Source of the DNA: Henricia sp. BOLD:AAB3569
Taxonomy: Eukaryota > Echinodermata > Asteroidea > Spinulosida > Echinasteridae
Reading direction: 5' to 3'
NCBI GenBank assembly: GCA_037783545.1
Contig: JBBELK010001484.1
Location: forward strand, 1-64,000
Length of the DNA: 64,000 nucleotides
In this document: positions 47,461-62,330 of the stretch, in pieces
Numbering within the stretch: the stretch's first letter is position 1
How the letters are laid out: every line of letters begins with the position of its first letter
Translations under genes and position numbers: made by a program
Notes under the pieces: model-generated
Seen by the model: the letters and a program-made list of their open reading frames with translations, nothing else
Told to the model about the DNA's origin: nothing
Database searches by the model: none

Positions 47461-50400
47461 TGGGTTGAGGCTTCCTGACTGCTCTCGCGCAAACCGTGGC
47501 TGTCTGTACACACCTCTTTGGGGTACTCCTGAGTTGTGCGCATGTCCAGTCATTCGGACTGTCGTTAACGCACCGCAGTTTGGCTCGGCAATTTGGTCAA
47601 AGTGTGGTCCAAACGTCGGCAAATTTGGAGGTCGAAAAATGTTCCGACGAACTTCAAATTTTGCATGCCCTAAACTCTCTATATTGCGCACTTGTCATAA
47701 AAAATTGACAGACTTTCGCCGGGAAATGGCAGAGAAATTTCAAAGTTTAGAAAAAACTGTGTTGAGGCTTCCTGACTGCTCTCGCGCAAACCGTGGCTGT
47801 CTGTACACACCTCTTTGGGGTACTCCTGAGTTGTGCGCATGCTCAGTCATTCGGACTGTCGTTAACTCACCGCAGTTTGGCTCGGCAATTTGGTCAAAGT
47901 GTGGTCCAAACGTCGGCAAATTTGGAGGTCGAAAAATGTTCCGACGAACTTCAAATTTTGCATGCCCTAAACTCTCTATATTGCGCACTTGTCATAAAAA
48001 ATTGACAGACTTTCGCCGGGAAATGGCAGAGAAATTTCAAAGTTTAGAAAAAACTGGGTTGAGGCTTCCTGACTGCTCTCGCGCAAACCGTGGCTGTCTG
48101 TACACACCTCTTTGGGGTACTCCTGAGTTGTGCGCATGCTCAGTCATTCGGACTGTCGTTAACGCACCGCAGTTTGGCTCGGCAATTTGGTCAAAGTGTG
48201 GTCCAAACGTCGGCAAATTTGGAGGTCGAAAAATGTTCCGACGAACTTCAAATTTTGCATGCCCTAAACTCTCTATATTGCGCACTTGTCATAAAAAATT
48301 GACAGACTTTCGCTGGGAAATGGCAGAGAAATTTCAAAGTTTAGAAAAAAACTGGGTTGAGGCTTCCTGACTGCTCTCGCGCAAACCGTGGCTGTCTGTA
48401 CACACCTCTTTGGGGTACTCCTGAGTTGTGCGCATGCTCAGTCATTCGGACTGTCGTTAACGCACCGCAGTTTGGCTCGGCAATTTGGTCAAAGTGTGGT
48501 CCAAACGTCGGAAAATTTGGAGGTCGAAAAATGTTCCGACGAACTTCAAATTTTGCATGCCCTAAACTCTCTATATTGCGCACTTGTCATACAAAATTGA
48601 CAGACTTTCGCCGGGAAATGGCAGAGAAATTTCAAAGTTTAGAAAAAACTGGGTTGAGGCTTCCTGACTGCTCTCGCGCAAACCGTGGCTGTCTGTACAC
48701 ACCTCTTTGGGGTACTCCTGAGTTGTGCGCATGCTCAGTCATTCGGACTGTCGTTAACGCATCGCAGTTTGGCTCGGCAATTTGGTCAAAGTGTGGTCCA
48801 AACGTCGGCAAATTTGGAGGTCGAAAAATGTTCCGACGAACTTCAAATTTTGCATGCGCTAAACTCTCTATATTGCGCACTTGTCATAAAAAATTGACAG
48901 ACTTTCGCCGGGAAATGGCAGAGACATTTCAAAGTTTAGAAAAAACTGGGTTGAGGCTTCCTGACTGCTCTCGCGCAAACCGTGGCTGTCTGTACACACC
49001 TCTTTGGGGTACTCCTGAGTTGTGCGCATGTCCAGTCATTCGGACTGTCGTTAACGCACCGCAGTTTGGCTCGGCAATTTGGTCAAAGTGTGGTCCAAAC
49101 GTCGGCAAATTTGGAGGTCGAAAAATGTTCCGACGAACTTCAAATTTTGCATGCCCTAAACTCTCTATATTGCGCACTTGTCATAACAAATTGACAGACT
49201 TTCGCCGGGAAAGGGCAGAGAAATTTCAAAGTTTAGAAAAAACTGTGTTGAGGCTTCCTGACTGCTCTCGCGCAAACCGTGGCTGTCTGTACACACCTCT
49301 TTGGGGTACTCCTGAGTTGTGCGCATGCTCAGTCATTCGGACTGTCGTTAACGCACCGCAGTTTGGCTCGGCAATTTGGTCAAAGTGTGGTCCAAACGTC
49401 GGCAAATTTGGAGGTCGAAAAATGTTCCAAAGAACTTCAAATTTTGCATGCCCTAAACTCTCTATATTGCGCACTTGTCATAAAAAATTGACAGACTTTC
49501 GCCGGGAAATGGCAGAGAAATTTCAAAGTTTAGAAAAAAACTGGGTTAAGGCTTCCTGACTGCTCTCGCGCAAACCGTGGCTGTCTGTACACACCTCTTT
49601 GGGGTACTCCTGAGTTGTGCGCATGCTCAGTCATTCGGACTGTCGTTAACGCACCGCAGTTTGGCTCGGCAATTTGGTCAAAGTGTGGTCCAAACGTCGG
49701 CAAATTTGGAGGTCGAAAAATGTTCCGACGAACTTCAAATTTTGCATGCCCTAAACTCTCTATATTGCGCACTTGTCATAAAAAATTGACAGACTTTCGC
49801 CGGGAAATGGCAGAGACATTTCAAAGTTTAGAAAAAAACTGGGTTGAGGCTTCCTGACTGCTCTCGCGCAAACCGTGGCTGTCTGTACACACCTCTTTGG
49901 GGTACTCCTGAGTTGTGCGCATGTCCAGTCATTCGGACTGTCGTTAACGCACCGCAGTTTGGCTCGGCAATTTGGTCAAAGTGTGGTCCAAACGTCGGCA
50001 AATTTGGAGGTCGAAAAATGTTCCGACGAACTTCAAATTTTGCATGCCCTAAACTCTCTATATTGCGCACTTGTCATAAAAAATTGACAGACTTTCGCCG
50101 GGAAATGGTAGAGAAATTTCAAAGTTTAGAAAAAACTGTGTTGAGGCTTCCTGACTGCTCTCGCGCAAACCGTGGCTGTCTGTACACACCTCTTTGGGGT
50201 ACTCCTGAGTTGTGCGCATGCTCAGTCATTCGGACTGTCGTTAACGCACCGCAGTTTGGCTCGGCAATTTGGTCAAAGTCTGGTCCAAACGTCGGCAAAT
50301 TTGGAGGTCGAAAAATGTTCCGACGAACTTCAAATTGTGCATGCCCTAAACTCTCTATATTGCGCACTTGTCATAAAAAATTGACAGACTTTCGCGGGGA

Positions 50401-52200
50401 AATGGCAGAGAAATTTCAAAGTTTAGAAAAAACTGGGTTGAGGCTTCCTGACTGCTCTCGCGCAAACCGTGGCTGTCTGTACACACCTCTTTGGGGTACT
50501 CCTGAGTTGTGCGCATGCTCAGTCATTCGGACTGTCGTTAACGCACCGCAGTTTGGCTCGGCAATTTGGTCAAAGTGTGGTCCAAACGTCGGCAAATTTG
50601 GAGGTCGAAAAATGTTCCGACGAACTTCAAATTTTGCATGCCCTAAACTCTCTATATTGCGCACTTGTCATAAAAAATTGACAGACTTTCGCCGGGAAAT
50701 GGCAGAGAAATTTCAAAGTTTAGAAAAAAACTGGGTTGAGGCTTCCTGACTGCTCTCGCGCAAACCGTGGCTGTCTGTACACACCTCTTTGGGGTACTCC
50801 TGAGTTGTGCGCATGCTCAGTCATTCGGACTGTCGTTAACGCACCGCAGTTTGGCTCGGCAATTTGGTCAAAGTGTGGTCCAAACGTCGGCAAATTTGGA
50901 GGTCGAAAAATGTTCCGACGAACTTCAAATTTTGCATGCCCTAAACTCTCTATATTGCGCACTTGTCATAAAAAATTGACAGACTTTCGCCGGGAAATGG
51001 CAGAGAAATTTCAAAGTTTAGAAAAAACTGGGTTGAGGCTTCCTGACTGCTCTCGCGCAAACCGTGGCTGTCTGTACACACCTCTTTGGGGTACTCCTGA
51101 GTTGTGCGCATGCTCAGTCATTCGGACTGTCGTTAACGCACCGCAGTTTGGCTCGGCAATTTGGTCAAAGTGTGGTCCAAACGTCGGCAAATTTGGAGGT
51201 CGAAAAATGTTCCGACGAACTTCAAATTTTGCATGCCCTAAACTCTCTATATTGCGCACTTGTCATACAAAATTGACAGACTTTCGCCGGGAAATGGCAG
51301 AGAAATTTCAAAGTTTAGAAAAAAACTGGGTTGAGGCTTCCTGACTGCTCTCGCGCAAACCGTGGCTGTCTGTACACACCTCTTTGGGGTACTCCTGAGT
51401 TGTGCGCATGCTCAGTCATTCGGACTGTCGTTAACGCACCGCAGTTTGGCTCGGCAATTTGGTCAAAGTGTGGTCCAAACGTCGGCAAATTTGGAGGTCG
51501 AAAAATGTTCCGACGAACTTCAAATTTTGCATGCCCTAAACTCTCTATATTGCGCACTTGTCATACAAAATTGACAGACTTTCGCCGGGAAATGGCAGAG
51601 AAATTTCAAAGTTTAGAAAAAACTGGGTTGAGGCTTCCTGACTGCTCTCGCGCAAACCGTGGCTGTCTGTACACACCTCTTTGGGGTACTCCTGAGTTGT
51701 GCGCATGCTCAGTCATTCGGACTGTCGTTAACGCACCGCAGTTTGGCTCGGCAATTTGGTCAAAGTGTGGTCCAAACGTCGGCAAATTTGGAGGTCGAAA
51801 AATGTTCCAAAGAACTTCAAATTTTGCATGCCCTAAACTCTCTATATTGCGCACTTGTCATAAAAAATTGACAGACTTTCGCCGGGAAATGGCAGAGAAA
51901 TTTCAAAGTTTAGAAAAAAACTGGGTTGAGGCTTCCTGACTGCTCTCGCGCAAACCGTGGCTGTCTGTACACACCTCTTTGGGGTACTCCTGAGTTGTGC
52001 GCATGCTCAGTCATTCGGACTGTCGTTAACGCACCGCAGTTTGGCTCGGCAATTTGGTCAAAGTGTGGTCCAAACGTCGGCAAATTTGGAGGTCGAAAAA
52101 TGTTCCGACGAACTTCAAATTTTGCATGCCCTAAACTCTCTATATTGCGCACTTGTCATAAAAAATTGACAGACTTTCGCCGGAAAATGGCAGAGAAATT

Positions 52201-53397
52201 TCAAAGTTTAGAAAAAACTGGGTTGAGGCTTCCTGACTGCTCTCGCGCAAACCGTGGCTGTCTGTACACACCTCTTTGGGGTACTCCTGAGTTGTGCGCA
52301 TGCTCAGTCATTCGGACTGTCGTTAACGCACCGCAGTTTGGCTCGGCAATTTGGTCAAAGTGTGGTCCAAACGTCGGCAAATTTGGAGGTCGAAAAATAT
52401 TCCGACGAACTTCAAATTTTGCATGCCCTAAACTCTCTATATTGCGCACTTGTCATACAAAATTGACAGACTTTCGCCGGGAAATGGCAGAGAAATTTCA
52501 AAGTTTAGAAAAAACTGGGTTGAGGCTTCCTGACTGCTCTCGCGCAAACCGTGGCTGTCTGTACACACCTCTTTGGGGTACTCCTGAGTTGTGCGCATGC
52601 TCAGTCATTCGGACTGTCGTTAACGCACCGCAGTTTGGCTCGGCAATTTGGTCAAAGTGTGGTCCAAACGTCGGCAAATTTGGAGGTCGAAAAATGTTCC
52701 GACGAACTTCAAATTTTGCATGCCCTAAACTCTCTATATTGCGCACTTGTCATAAAAAATTGACAGACTTTCGCCGGGAAATGGCAGAGAAATTTCAAAG
52801 TTTAGAAAAAACTGGGTTGAGGCTTCCTGACTGCTCTCGCGCAAACCGTGGCTGTCTGTACACACCTCTTTGGGGTACTCCTGAGTTGTGCGCATGCTCA
52901 GTCATTCGGACTGTCGTTAACGCACCGCAGTTTGGCTCGGCAATTTGGTCAAAGTGTGGTCCAAACGTCGGCAAATTTGGAGGTCGAAAAATATTCCGAC
53001 GAACTTCAAATTTTGCATGCCCTAAACTCTCTATATTGCGCACTTGTCATACAAAATTGACAGACTTTCGCCGGGAAATGGCAGAGAAATTTCAAAGTTT
53101 AGAAAAAACTGGGTTGAGGCTTCCTGACTGCTCTCGCGCAAACCGTGGCTGTCTGTACACACCTCTTTGGGGTACTCCTGAGTTGTGCGCATGCTCAGTC
53201 ATTCGGACTGTCGTTAACGCACCGCAGTTTGGCTCGGCAATTTGGTCAAAGTGTGGTCCAAACGTCGGCAAATTTGAAGGTCGAAAAATATTCCGACGAA
53301 CTTCAAATTTTGCATGCCCTAAACTCTCTATATTGCGCACTTGTCATAAAAAAATTGACAGACTTTCGCCGGGAAATGGCAGAGAAATTTCAAAGTT
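52201..53397. repeat. Dimer duplications in array B marked by AAATATTCC
   Basis: The rare G-to-A change giving GAAAAATATTCCGACG occurs at about 52397, 52991 and 53287. The first two are 594 bp (two monomers) apart, each with CATACAAAATTG downstream and a normal unit between. The third, one unit later, adds GAAGGTCG. This is local spread by exchange of two-unit blocks. Confidence 0.85.
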
Positions 53398-55133
53398 TAG
53401 AAAAAACTGGGTTGAGGCTTCCTGACTGCTCTCGCGCAAACCGTGGCTGGCTGTACACACCTCTTTGGGGTACTCCTGAGTTGTGCGCATGCTCAGTCAT
53501 TCGGACTGTCGTTAACGCACCGCAGTTTGGCTCGGCAATTTGGTCAAAGTGTGGTCCAAACGTCGGCAAATTTGGAGGTCGAAAAATGTTCCGACGAACT
53601 TCAAATTTTGCATGCCCTAAACTCTCTATATTGCGCACTTGTCATACAAAATTGACAGACTTTCGCCGGGAAATGGCAGAGAAATTTCAAAGTTTAGAAA
53701 AAACTGGGTTGAGGCTTCCTGACTGCTCTCGCGCAAACCGTGGCTGTCTGTACACACCTATTTGGGGTACTCCTGAGTTGTGCGCATGCTCAGTCATTCG
53801 GACTGTCGTTAACGCACCGCAGTTTGGCTCGGCAATTTGGTCAAAGTGTGGTCCAAACGTCGGCAAATTTGGAGGTTGAAAAATGTTCCAAAGAACTTCA
53901 AATTTTGCATGCCCTAAACTCTCTATATTGCGCACTTGTCATAAAAAATTGACAGACTTTCGCCGGGAAATGGCAGAGAAATTTCAAAGTTTAGAAAAAA
54001 ACTGGGTTGAGGCTTCCTGACTGCTCTCGCGCAAACCGTGGCTGTCTGTACACACCTCTTTGGGGTACTCCTGAGTTGTGCGCATGCTCAGTCATTCGGA
54101 CTGTCGTTAACGCACCGCAGTTTGGCTCGGCAATTTGGTCAAAGTGTGGTCCAAACGTCGGCAAATTTGGAGGTCGAAAAATGTCCCGACGAACTTCAAA
54201 TTTTGCATGCCCTAAACTCTCTATATTGCGCACTTGTCATAAAAAAATTGACAGACTTTCGCCGGGAAATGGCAGAGAAATTTCAAAGTTTAGAAAAAAC
54301 TGGGTTGAGGCTTCCTGACTGCTCTCGCGCAAACCGTGGCTGGCTGTACACACCTCTTTGGGGTACTCCTGAGTTGTGCGCATGCTCAGTCATTCGGACT
54401 GTCGTTAACGCACCGCAGTTTGGCTCGGCAATTTGGTCAAAGTGTGGTCCAAACGTCGGCAAATTTGGAGGTCGAAAAATGTTCCGACGAACTTCAAATT
54501 TTGCATGCCCTAAACTCTCTATATTGCGCACTTGTCATACAAAATTGACAGACTTTCGCCGGGAAATGGCAGAGAAATTTCAAAGTTTAGAAAAAACTGG
54601 GTTGAGGCTTCCTGACTGCTCTCGCGCAAACCGTGGCTGTCTGTACACACCTATTTGGGGTACTCCTGAGTTGTGCGCATGCTCAGTCATTCGGACTGTC
54701 GTTAACGCACCGCAGTTTGGCTCGGCAATTTGGTCAAAGTGTGGTCCAAACGTCGGCAAATTTGGAGGTTGAAAAATGTTCCAAAGAACTTCAAATTTTG
54801 CATGCCCTAAACTCTCTATATTGCGCACTTGTCATAAAAAATTGACAGACTTTCGCCGGGAAATGGCAGAGAAATTTCAAAGTTTAGAAAAAAACTGGGT
54901 TGAGGCTTCCTGACTGCTCTCGCGCAAACCGTGGCTGTCTGTACACACCTCTTTGGGGTACTCCTGAGTTGTGCGCATGCTCAGTCATTCGGACTGTCGT
55001 TAACGCACCGCAGTTTGGCTCGGCAATTTGGTCAAAGTGTGGTCCAAACGTCGGCAAATTTGGAGGTCGAAAAATGTCCCGACGAACTTCAAATTTTGCA
55101 TGCCCTAAACTCTCTATATTGCGCACTTGTCAT
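53348..55133. repeat. Recent tandem duplication of a three-monomer block (893 bp x 2)
   Basis: 53348-54240 and 54241-55133 share every private variant in order: CATAAAAAAATTG, GGCTGGCTGTAC (about 53446 and 54339), CCTATTTGGGG (about 53758 and 54651), GGTTGAAAAATGTTCCAAAG (about 53875 and 54768) and ATGTCCCGACG (about 54181 and 55074). All are 893 bp apart and I see no difference between the copies. The last variant appears again near 57453. Confidence 0.92.
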
Positions 55134-58100
55134 AAAAAATTGACAGACTTTCGCCGGGAAATGGCAGAGAAATTTCAAAGTTTAGAAAAAACCGGGGTTG
55201 AGGCTTCCTGACTGCTCTCGCGCAAACCGTGGCTGTCTGTACACACCTCTTTGGGGTACTCCTGAGTTGTGCGCATGCTCAGTCATTCGGACTGTCGTTA
55301 ACGCACCGCAGTTTGGCTCGGCAATTTGGTCAAAGTGTGGTCCAAACGTCGGCAAATTTGGAGGTCGAAAAATGTTCCGACGAACTTCAAATTTTGCATG
55401 CCCTAAACTCTATATTGCGCACTTGTCATAAAAAATTGACAGACTTTCGCCGGGAAATGGCAGAGAAATTTCAAAGTTTAGAAAAAACTGGGTTGAGGCT
55501 TCCTGACTGCTCTCGCGCAAACCGTGGCTGTCTGTACACACCTCTTTGGGGTACTCCTGAGTTGTGCGCATGCTCAGTCATTCGGACTGTCGTTAACGCA
55601 CCGCAGTTTGGCTCGGCAATTTGGTCAAAGTGTGGTCCAAACGTCGGCAAATTTGGAGGTCGAAAAATGTTCCGACGAACTTCAAATTTTGCATGCCCTA
55701 AACTCTCTATATTGCGCACTTGTCATACAAAATTTACAGACTTTCGCCGGGAAATGGCAGAGAAATTTCAAAGTTTAGAAAAAACTGGGTTGAGGCTTCC
55801 TGACTGCTCTCGCGCAAACCGTGGCTGTCTGTACACACCTCTTTGGGGTACTCCTGAGTTGTGCGCATGCTCAGTCATTCGGACTGTCGTTAACGCACCG
55901 CAGTTTGGCTCGGCAATTTGGTCAAAGTGTGGTCCAAACGTCGGCAAATTTGGAGGTCGAAAAATGTTCCGACGAACTTCAAATTTTGCATGCCCTAAAC
56001 TCTCTATATTGCGCACTTGTCATAAAAAATTGACAGACTTTCGCCCGGAAATGGCAGAGAAATTTCAAAGTTTAGAAAAAACTGGGTTGAGGCTTCCTGA
56101 CTGCTCTCGCGCAAACCGTGGCTGTCTGTACACACCTCTTTGGGGTACTCCTGAGTTGTGCGCATGCTCAGTCATTCGGACTGTCGTTAACGCACCGCAG
56201 TTTGGCTCGGCAATTTGGTCAAAGTGTGGTCCAAACGTCGGCAAATTTGGAGGTCGAAAAATGTTCCGACGAACTTCAAATTTTGCATGCCCTAAACTCT
56301 CTATATTGCGCACTTGTCATACAAAATTGACAGACTTTCGCCGGGAAATGGCAGAGAAATTTCAAAGTTTAGAAAAAACTGGGTTGAGGCTTCCTGACTG
56401 CTCTCGCGCAAACCGTGGCTGTCTGTACACACCTCTTTGGGGTATACTCCTGAGTTGTGCGCATGCTCAGTCATTCGGACTGTCGTTAACGCACCGCAGT
56501 TTGGCTCGGCAATTTGGTCAAAGTGTGGTCCAAACGTCGGCAAATTTGGAGGTCGAAAAATGTTCCGACGAACTTCAAATTTTGCATGCCCTAAACTCTC
56601 TATATTGCGCACTTGTCATACAAAATTGACAGACTTTCGCCGGGAAATGGCAGAGACATTTCAAAGTTTAGAAAAAAACTGGGTTGAGGCTTCCTGACTG
56701 CTCTCGCGCAAACCGTGGCTGTCTGTACACACCTCTTTGGGGTACTCCTGAGTTGTGCGCATGCTCAGTCATTCGGACTGTCGTTAACGCACCGCAGTTT
56801 GGCTCGGCAATTTGGTCAAAGTGTGGTCCAAACGTCGGCAAATTTGGAGGTCGAAAAATGTTCCGACGAACTTCAAATTTTGCATGCCCTAAACTCTCTA
56901 TATTGCGCACTTGTCATAAAAAATTGACAGACTTTCGCCCGGAAATGGCAGAGAAATTTCAAAGTTTAGAAAAAACTGGGTTGAGGCTTCCTGACTGCTC
57001 TCGCGCAAACCGTGGCTGTCTGTACACACCTCTTTGGGGTACTCCTGAGTTGTGCGCATGCTCAGTCATTCGGACTGTCGTTAACGCACCGCAGTTTGGC
57101 TCGGCAATTTGGTCAAAGTGTGGTCCAAACGTCGGCAAATTTGGAGGTCGAAAAATGTTCCAAAGAACTTCAAATTTTGCATGCCCTAAACTCTCTATAT
57201 TGCGCACTTGTCATAAAAAATTGACAGACTTTCGCCGGGAAATGGCAGAGAAATTTCAAAGTTTAGAAAAAAACTGGGTTGAGGCTTCCTGACTGCTCTC
57301 GCGCAAACCGTGGCTGTCTGTACACACCTCTTTGGGGTACTCCTGAGTTGTGCGCATGCTCAGTCATTCGGACTGTCGTTAACGCACCGCAGTTTGGCTC
57401 GGCAATTTGGTCAAAGTGTGGTCCAAACGTCGGCAAATTTGGAGGTCGAAAAATGTCCCGACGAACTTCAAATTTTGCATGCCCTAAACTCTCTATATTG
57501 CGCACTTGTCATAAAAAATTGACAGACTTTCGCCGGGAAATGGCAGAGAAATTTCAAAGTTTAGAAAAAACTGGGTTGAGGCTTCCTGACTGCTCTCGCG
57601 CAAACCGTGGCTGTCTGTACACACCTCTTTGGGGTACTCCTGAGTTGTGCGCATGCTCAGTCATTCGGACTGTCGTTAACGCACCGCAGTTTGGCTCGGC
57701 AATTTGGTCAAAGTGTGGTCCAAACGTCGGCAAATTTGGAGGTCGAAAAATGTTCCGACGAACTTCAAATTTTGCATGCCCTAAACTCTCTATATTGCGC
57801 ACTTGTCATAAAAAATTGACAGACTTTCGCCGGGAAATGGCAGAGAAATTTCAAAGTTTAGAAAAAAACTGGGTTGAGGCTTCCTGACTGCTCTCGCGCA
57901 AACCGTGGCTGTCTGTACACACCTCTTTGGGGTACTCCTGAGTTGTGCGCATGCTCAGTCATTCGGACTGTCGTTAACGCACCGCAGTTTGGCTCGGCAA
58001 TTTGGTCAAAGTGTGGTCCAAACGTCGGCAAATTTGGAGGTCGAAAAATGTTCCGACGAACTTCAAATTTTGCATGCCCTAAACTCTCTATATTGCGCAC

Positions 58101-61100
58101 TTGTCATAAAAAATTGACAGACTTTCGCCGGGAAAAGGCAGAGAAATTTCAAAGTTTAGAAAAAAATGGGTTGAGGCTTCCTGACTGCTCTCGCGCAAAC
58201 CGTGGCTGTCTGTACACACCTCTTTGGGGTACTCCTGAGTTGTGCGCATGCTCAGTCATTCGGACTGTCGTTAACGCACCGCAGTTTGGCTCGGCAATTT
58301 GGTCAAAGTGTGGTCCAAACGTCGGCAAATTTGGAGGTCGAAAAATGTTCCGACGAACTTCAAATTTTGCATGCCCTAAACTCTCTATATTGCGCACTTG
58401 TCATACAAAATTGACAGACTTTCGCCGGGAAATGGCAGAGAAATTTCAAAGTTTAGAAAAAACTGGGTTGAGGCTTCCTGACTGCTCTCGCGCAAACCGT
58501 GGCTGTCTGTACACACCTCTTTGGGGTACTCCTGAGTTGTGCGCATGCTCAGTCATTCGGACTGTCGTTAACGCACTGCAGTTTGGCTCGGCAATTTGGT
58601 CAAAGTGTGGTCCAAACGTCGGCAAATTTGGAGGTCGAAAAATGTTCCGACGAACTTCAAATTTTGCATGCCCTAAACTCTCTATATTGCGCACTTGTCA
58701 TAAAAAAATTGACAGACTTTCGCCGGGAAATGGCAGAGAAATTTCAAAGTTTAGAAAAAACTGGATTGAGGCTTCCTGACTGCTCTCGCGCAAACCGTGA
58801 CTGTCTGTACACACCTCTTTGGGGTACTCCTGAGTTGTGCGCATGCTCAGTCATTCGGACTGTCGTTAACGCACCGCAGTTTGGCTCGGCAATTTGGTCA
58901 AAGTGTGGTCCAAACGTCGGCAAATTTGGAGGTCGAAAAATGTTCCGACGAACTTCAAATTTTGCATGCGCTAAACTCTCTATATTGCGCACTTGTCATA
59001 AAAAATTGACAGACTTTCGCCGGGAAATGGCAGAGAAATTTCAAAGTTTAGAAAAAAACTGGGTTGAGGCTTCCTGACTGCTCTCGCGCAAACCGTGGCT
59101 GTCTGTACACACCTCTTTGGGGTACTCCTGAGTTGTGCGCATGCTCAGTCATTCGGACTGTCGTTAACGCACCGCAGTTTGGCTCGGCAATTTGGTCAAA
59201 GTGTGGTCCAAACGTCGGCAAATTTGGAGGTCGAAAAATGTTCCGACGAACTTCAAATTTTGCATGCGCTAAACTCTCTATATTGCGCACTTGTCATAAA
59301 AAATTGACAGACTTTCGCCGGGAAATGGCAGAGAAATTTCAAAGTTTAGAAACAAACTGGGTTGAGGCTTCCTGACTGCTCTTGCGCAAACCGTGGCTGT
59401 CTGTACACACCTCTTTGGGGTACTCCTGAGTTGTGCGCATGTCCAGTCATTCGGACTGTCGTTAACGCACCGCAGTTTGGCTCGGCAATTTGGTCAAAGT
59501 GTGGTCCAAACGTCGGCAAATTTGGAGGTCGAAAAATGTTCCGACGAACTTCAAATTTTGCATGCCCTAAACTCTCTATATTGCGCACTTGTCATAAAAA
59601 ATTGACAGACTTTCGCCGGGAAATGGCAGAGAAATTTCAAAGTTTAGAAAAAAACTGGGTTGAGGCTTCCTGACTGCTCTCGCGCAAACCGTGGCTGTCT
59701 GTACACACCTCTTTGGGGTACTCCTGAGTTGTGCGCATGCTCAGTCATTCGGACTGTCGTTAACGCACCGCAGTTTGGCTCGACAATTTGGTCAAAGTGT
59801 GGTCCAAACGTCGGCAAATTTGGAGGTCGAAAAATGTTCCGACGAACTTCAAATTTTGCATGCCCTAAACTCTCTATATTGCGCACTTGTCATAAAAAAT
59901 TGACCGACTTTCGCCGGGAAATGGCAGAGAAATTTCAAAGTTTAGAAAAAACTGGGTTGAGGCTTCCTGACTGCTCTCGCGCAAACCGTGGCTGTCTGTA
60001 CACACCTCTTTGGGGTACTCCTGAGTTGTGCGCATGCTCAGTCATTCGGACTGTCGTTAACGCACCGCAGTTTGGCTCGGCAATTTGGTCAAAGTGTGGT
60101 CCAAACGTCGGCAAATTTGGAGGTCGAAAAATGTTCCGACGAACTTCAAATTTTGCATGCCCTAAACTCTCTATATTGCGCACTTGTCATAAAAAATTGA
60201 CAGACTTTCGCCGGGAAATGGCAGAGAAATTATAAAGTTTAGAAAAAACTGGGTTGAGGCTTCCTGACTGCTCTCGCACAAACCGTGGCTGTCTGTACAC
60301 ACCTCTTTGGGGTACTCCTGAGTTGTGCGCATGCTCAGTCATTCGGACTGTCGTTAACGCACCGCAGTTTGGCTCGGCAATTTGGTCAAAGTGTGGTCCA
60401 AACGTCGGCAAATTTGGAGGTCGAAAAATGTTCCGACGAACTTCAAATTTTGCATGCCCTAAACTCTCTATATTGCGCACTTGTCATGAAAAATTGACAG
60501 ACTTTCGCCGGGAAATGAGAGAGAAATTTCAAAGTTTAGAAAAAACTGGGTTGAGGCTTCCTGACTGCTCTCGCGCAAACCGTGGCTGTCTGTACACACC
60601 TCTTTGGGGTACTCCTGAGTTGTGCGCATGCTCAGTCATTCGGACTGTCGTTAACGCACCGCAGTTTGGCTCGGCAATTTGGTCAAAGTGTGGTCCAAAC
60701 GTCGGCAAATTTGGAGGTCGAAAAATGTTCCGACGAACTTCAAATTTTGCATGCCCTAAACTCTCTATATTGCGCACTTGTCATGAAAAATTGACAGACT
60801 TTCGCCGGGAAATGGCAGAGAAATTTCAAAGTTTAGAAAAAACTGGGTTGAGGCTTCCTGACTGCTCTCGCGCAAACCGTGGCTGTCTGTACACACCTCT
60901 TTGGGGTACTCCTGAGTTGTGCGCATGCTCAGTCATTCGGACTGTCGTTAACGCACCGCAGTTTGGCTCGGCAATTTGGTCAAAGTGTGGTCCAAACGTC
61001 GGCAAATTTGGAGGTCGAAAAATGTTCCGACGAACTTCAAATTTTGCATGCCCTAAACTCTCTATATTGCGCACTTGTCATAAAAAATTGACAGACTTTC

Positions 61101-62330
61101 GCCGGGAAATGGCAGAGAAATTTCAAAGTTTAGAAAAAAACTGGGTTGAGGCTTCCTGACTGCTCTCGCGCAAACCGTGGCTGTCTGTACACACCTCTTT
61201 GGGGTACTCCTGAGTTGTGCGCATGCTCAGTCATTCGGACTGTCGTTAACGCACCGCAGTTTGGCTCGGCAATTTGGTCAAAGTGTGGTCCAAACGTCGG
61301 CAAATTTGGAGGTCGAAAAATGTTCCGACGAACTTCAAATTTTGCATGCCCTAAACTCTCTATATTGCGCACTTGTCATAAAAAATTGACAGACTTTCGC
61401 CGGGAAATGGCAGAGAAATTTCAAAGTTTAGAAAAAAACTGGGTTGAGGCTTCCTGACTGCTCTCGCGCAAACCGTGGCTGTCTGTACAGACCTCTTTGG
61501 GGTACTCCTGAGTTGTGCGCATGCTCAGTCATTCGGACTGTCGTTAACGCACCGCAGTTTGGCTCGGCAATTTGGTCAAAGTGTGGTCCAAACGTCGGCA
61601 AATTTGGAGGTCGAAAAATGTTCCGACGAACTTCACATTTTGCATGCCATAAACTCTCTATATTGCGCACTTGTCATAAAAAATTGACAGACTTTCGCCG
61701 GGAAATGGCAGAGAAATTTTAAAGTTTAGAAAAAACTGGGTTGAGGCTTCCTGACTGCTCTCGCGCAAACCGTGGCTGTCTGTACACACCTCTTTGGGGT
61801 ACTCCTGAGTTGTGCGCATGCTCAGTCATTCGGACTGTCGTTAACGCACCGCAGTTTGGCTCGGCAATTTGGTCAAAGTGTGGTCCAAACGTCGGCAAAT
61901 TTGGAGGTCGAAAAATGTTCCGACGAACTTCAAATTTTGCATGCCCTAAACTCTCTATATTGCGCACTTGTCATAAAAAATTGACAGACTTTCGCCGGGA
62001 AATGGCAGAGAAATTTCAAAGTTTAGAAAAAACTGGGTTGAGGCTTCCTGACTGCTCTCGCGCAAACCGTGGCTGTCTGTACACACCTCTTTGGGGTACT
62101 CCTGAGTTGTGCGCATGCTCAGTCATTCGGACTGTCGTTAACGCACCGCAGTTTGGCTCGGCAATTTGGTCAAAGTGTGGTCCAAACGTCGGCAAATTTG
62201 GAGGTCGAAAAATGTTCCGACGAACTTCAAATTTTGCATGCCCTAAACTCTCTATATTGCGCACTTGTCATAACAAATTGACAGACTTTCGCCGGGAAAT
62301 GGCAGAGAAATTTCAAAGTTTAGAAAAAAA

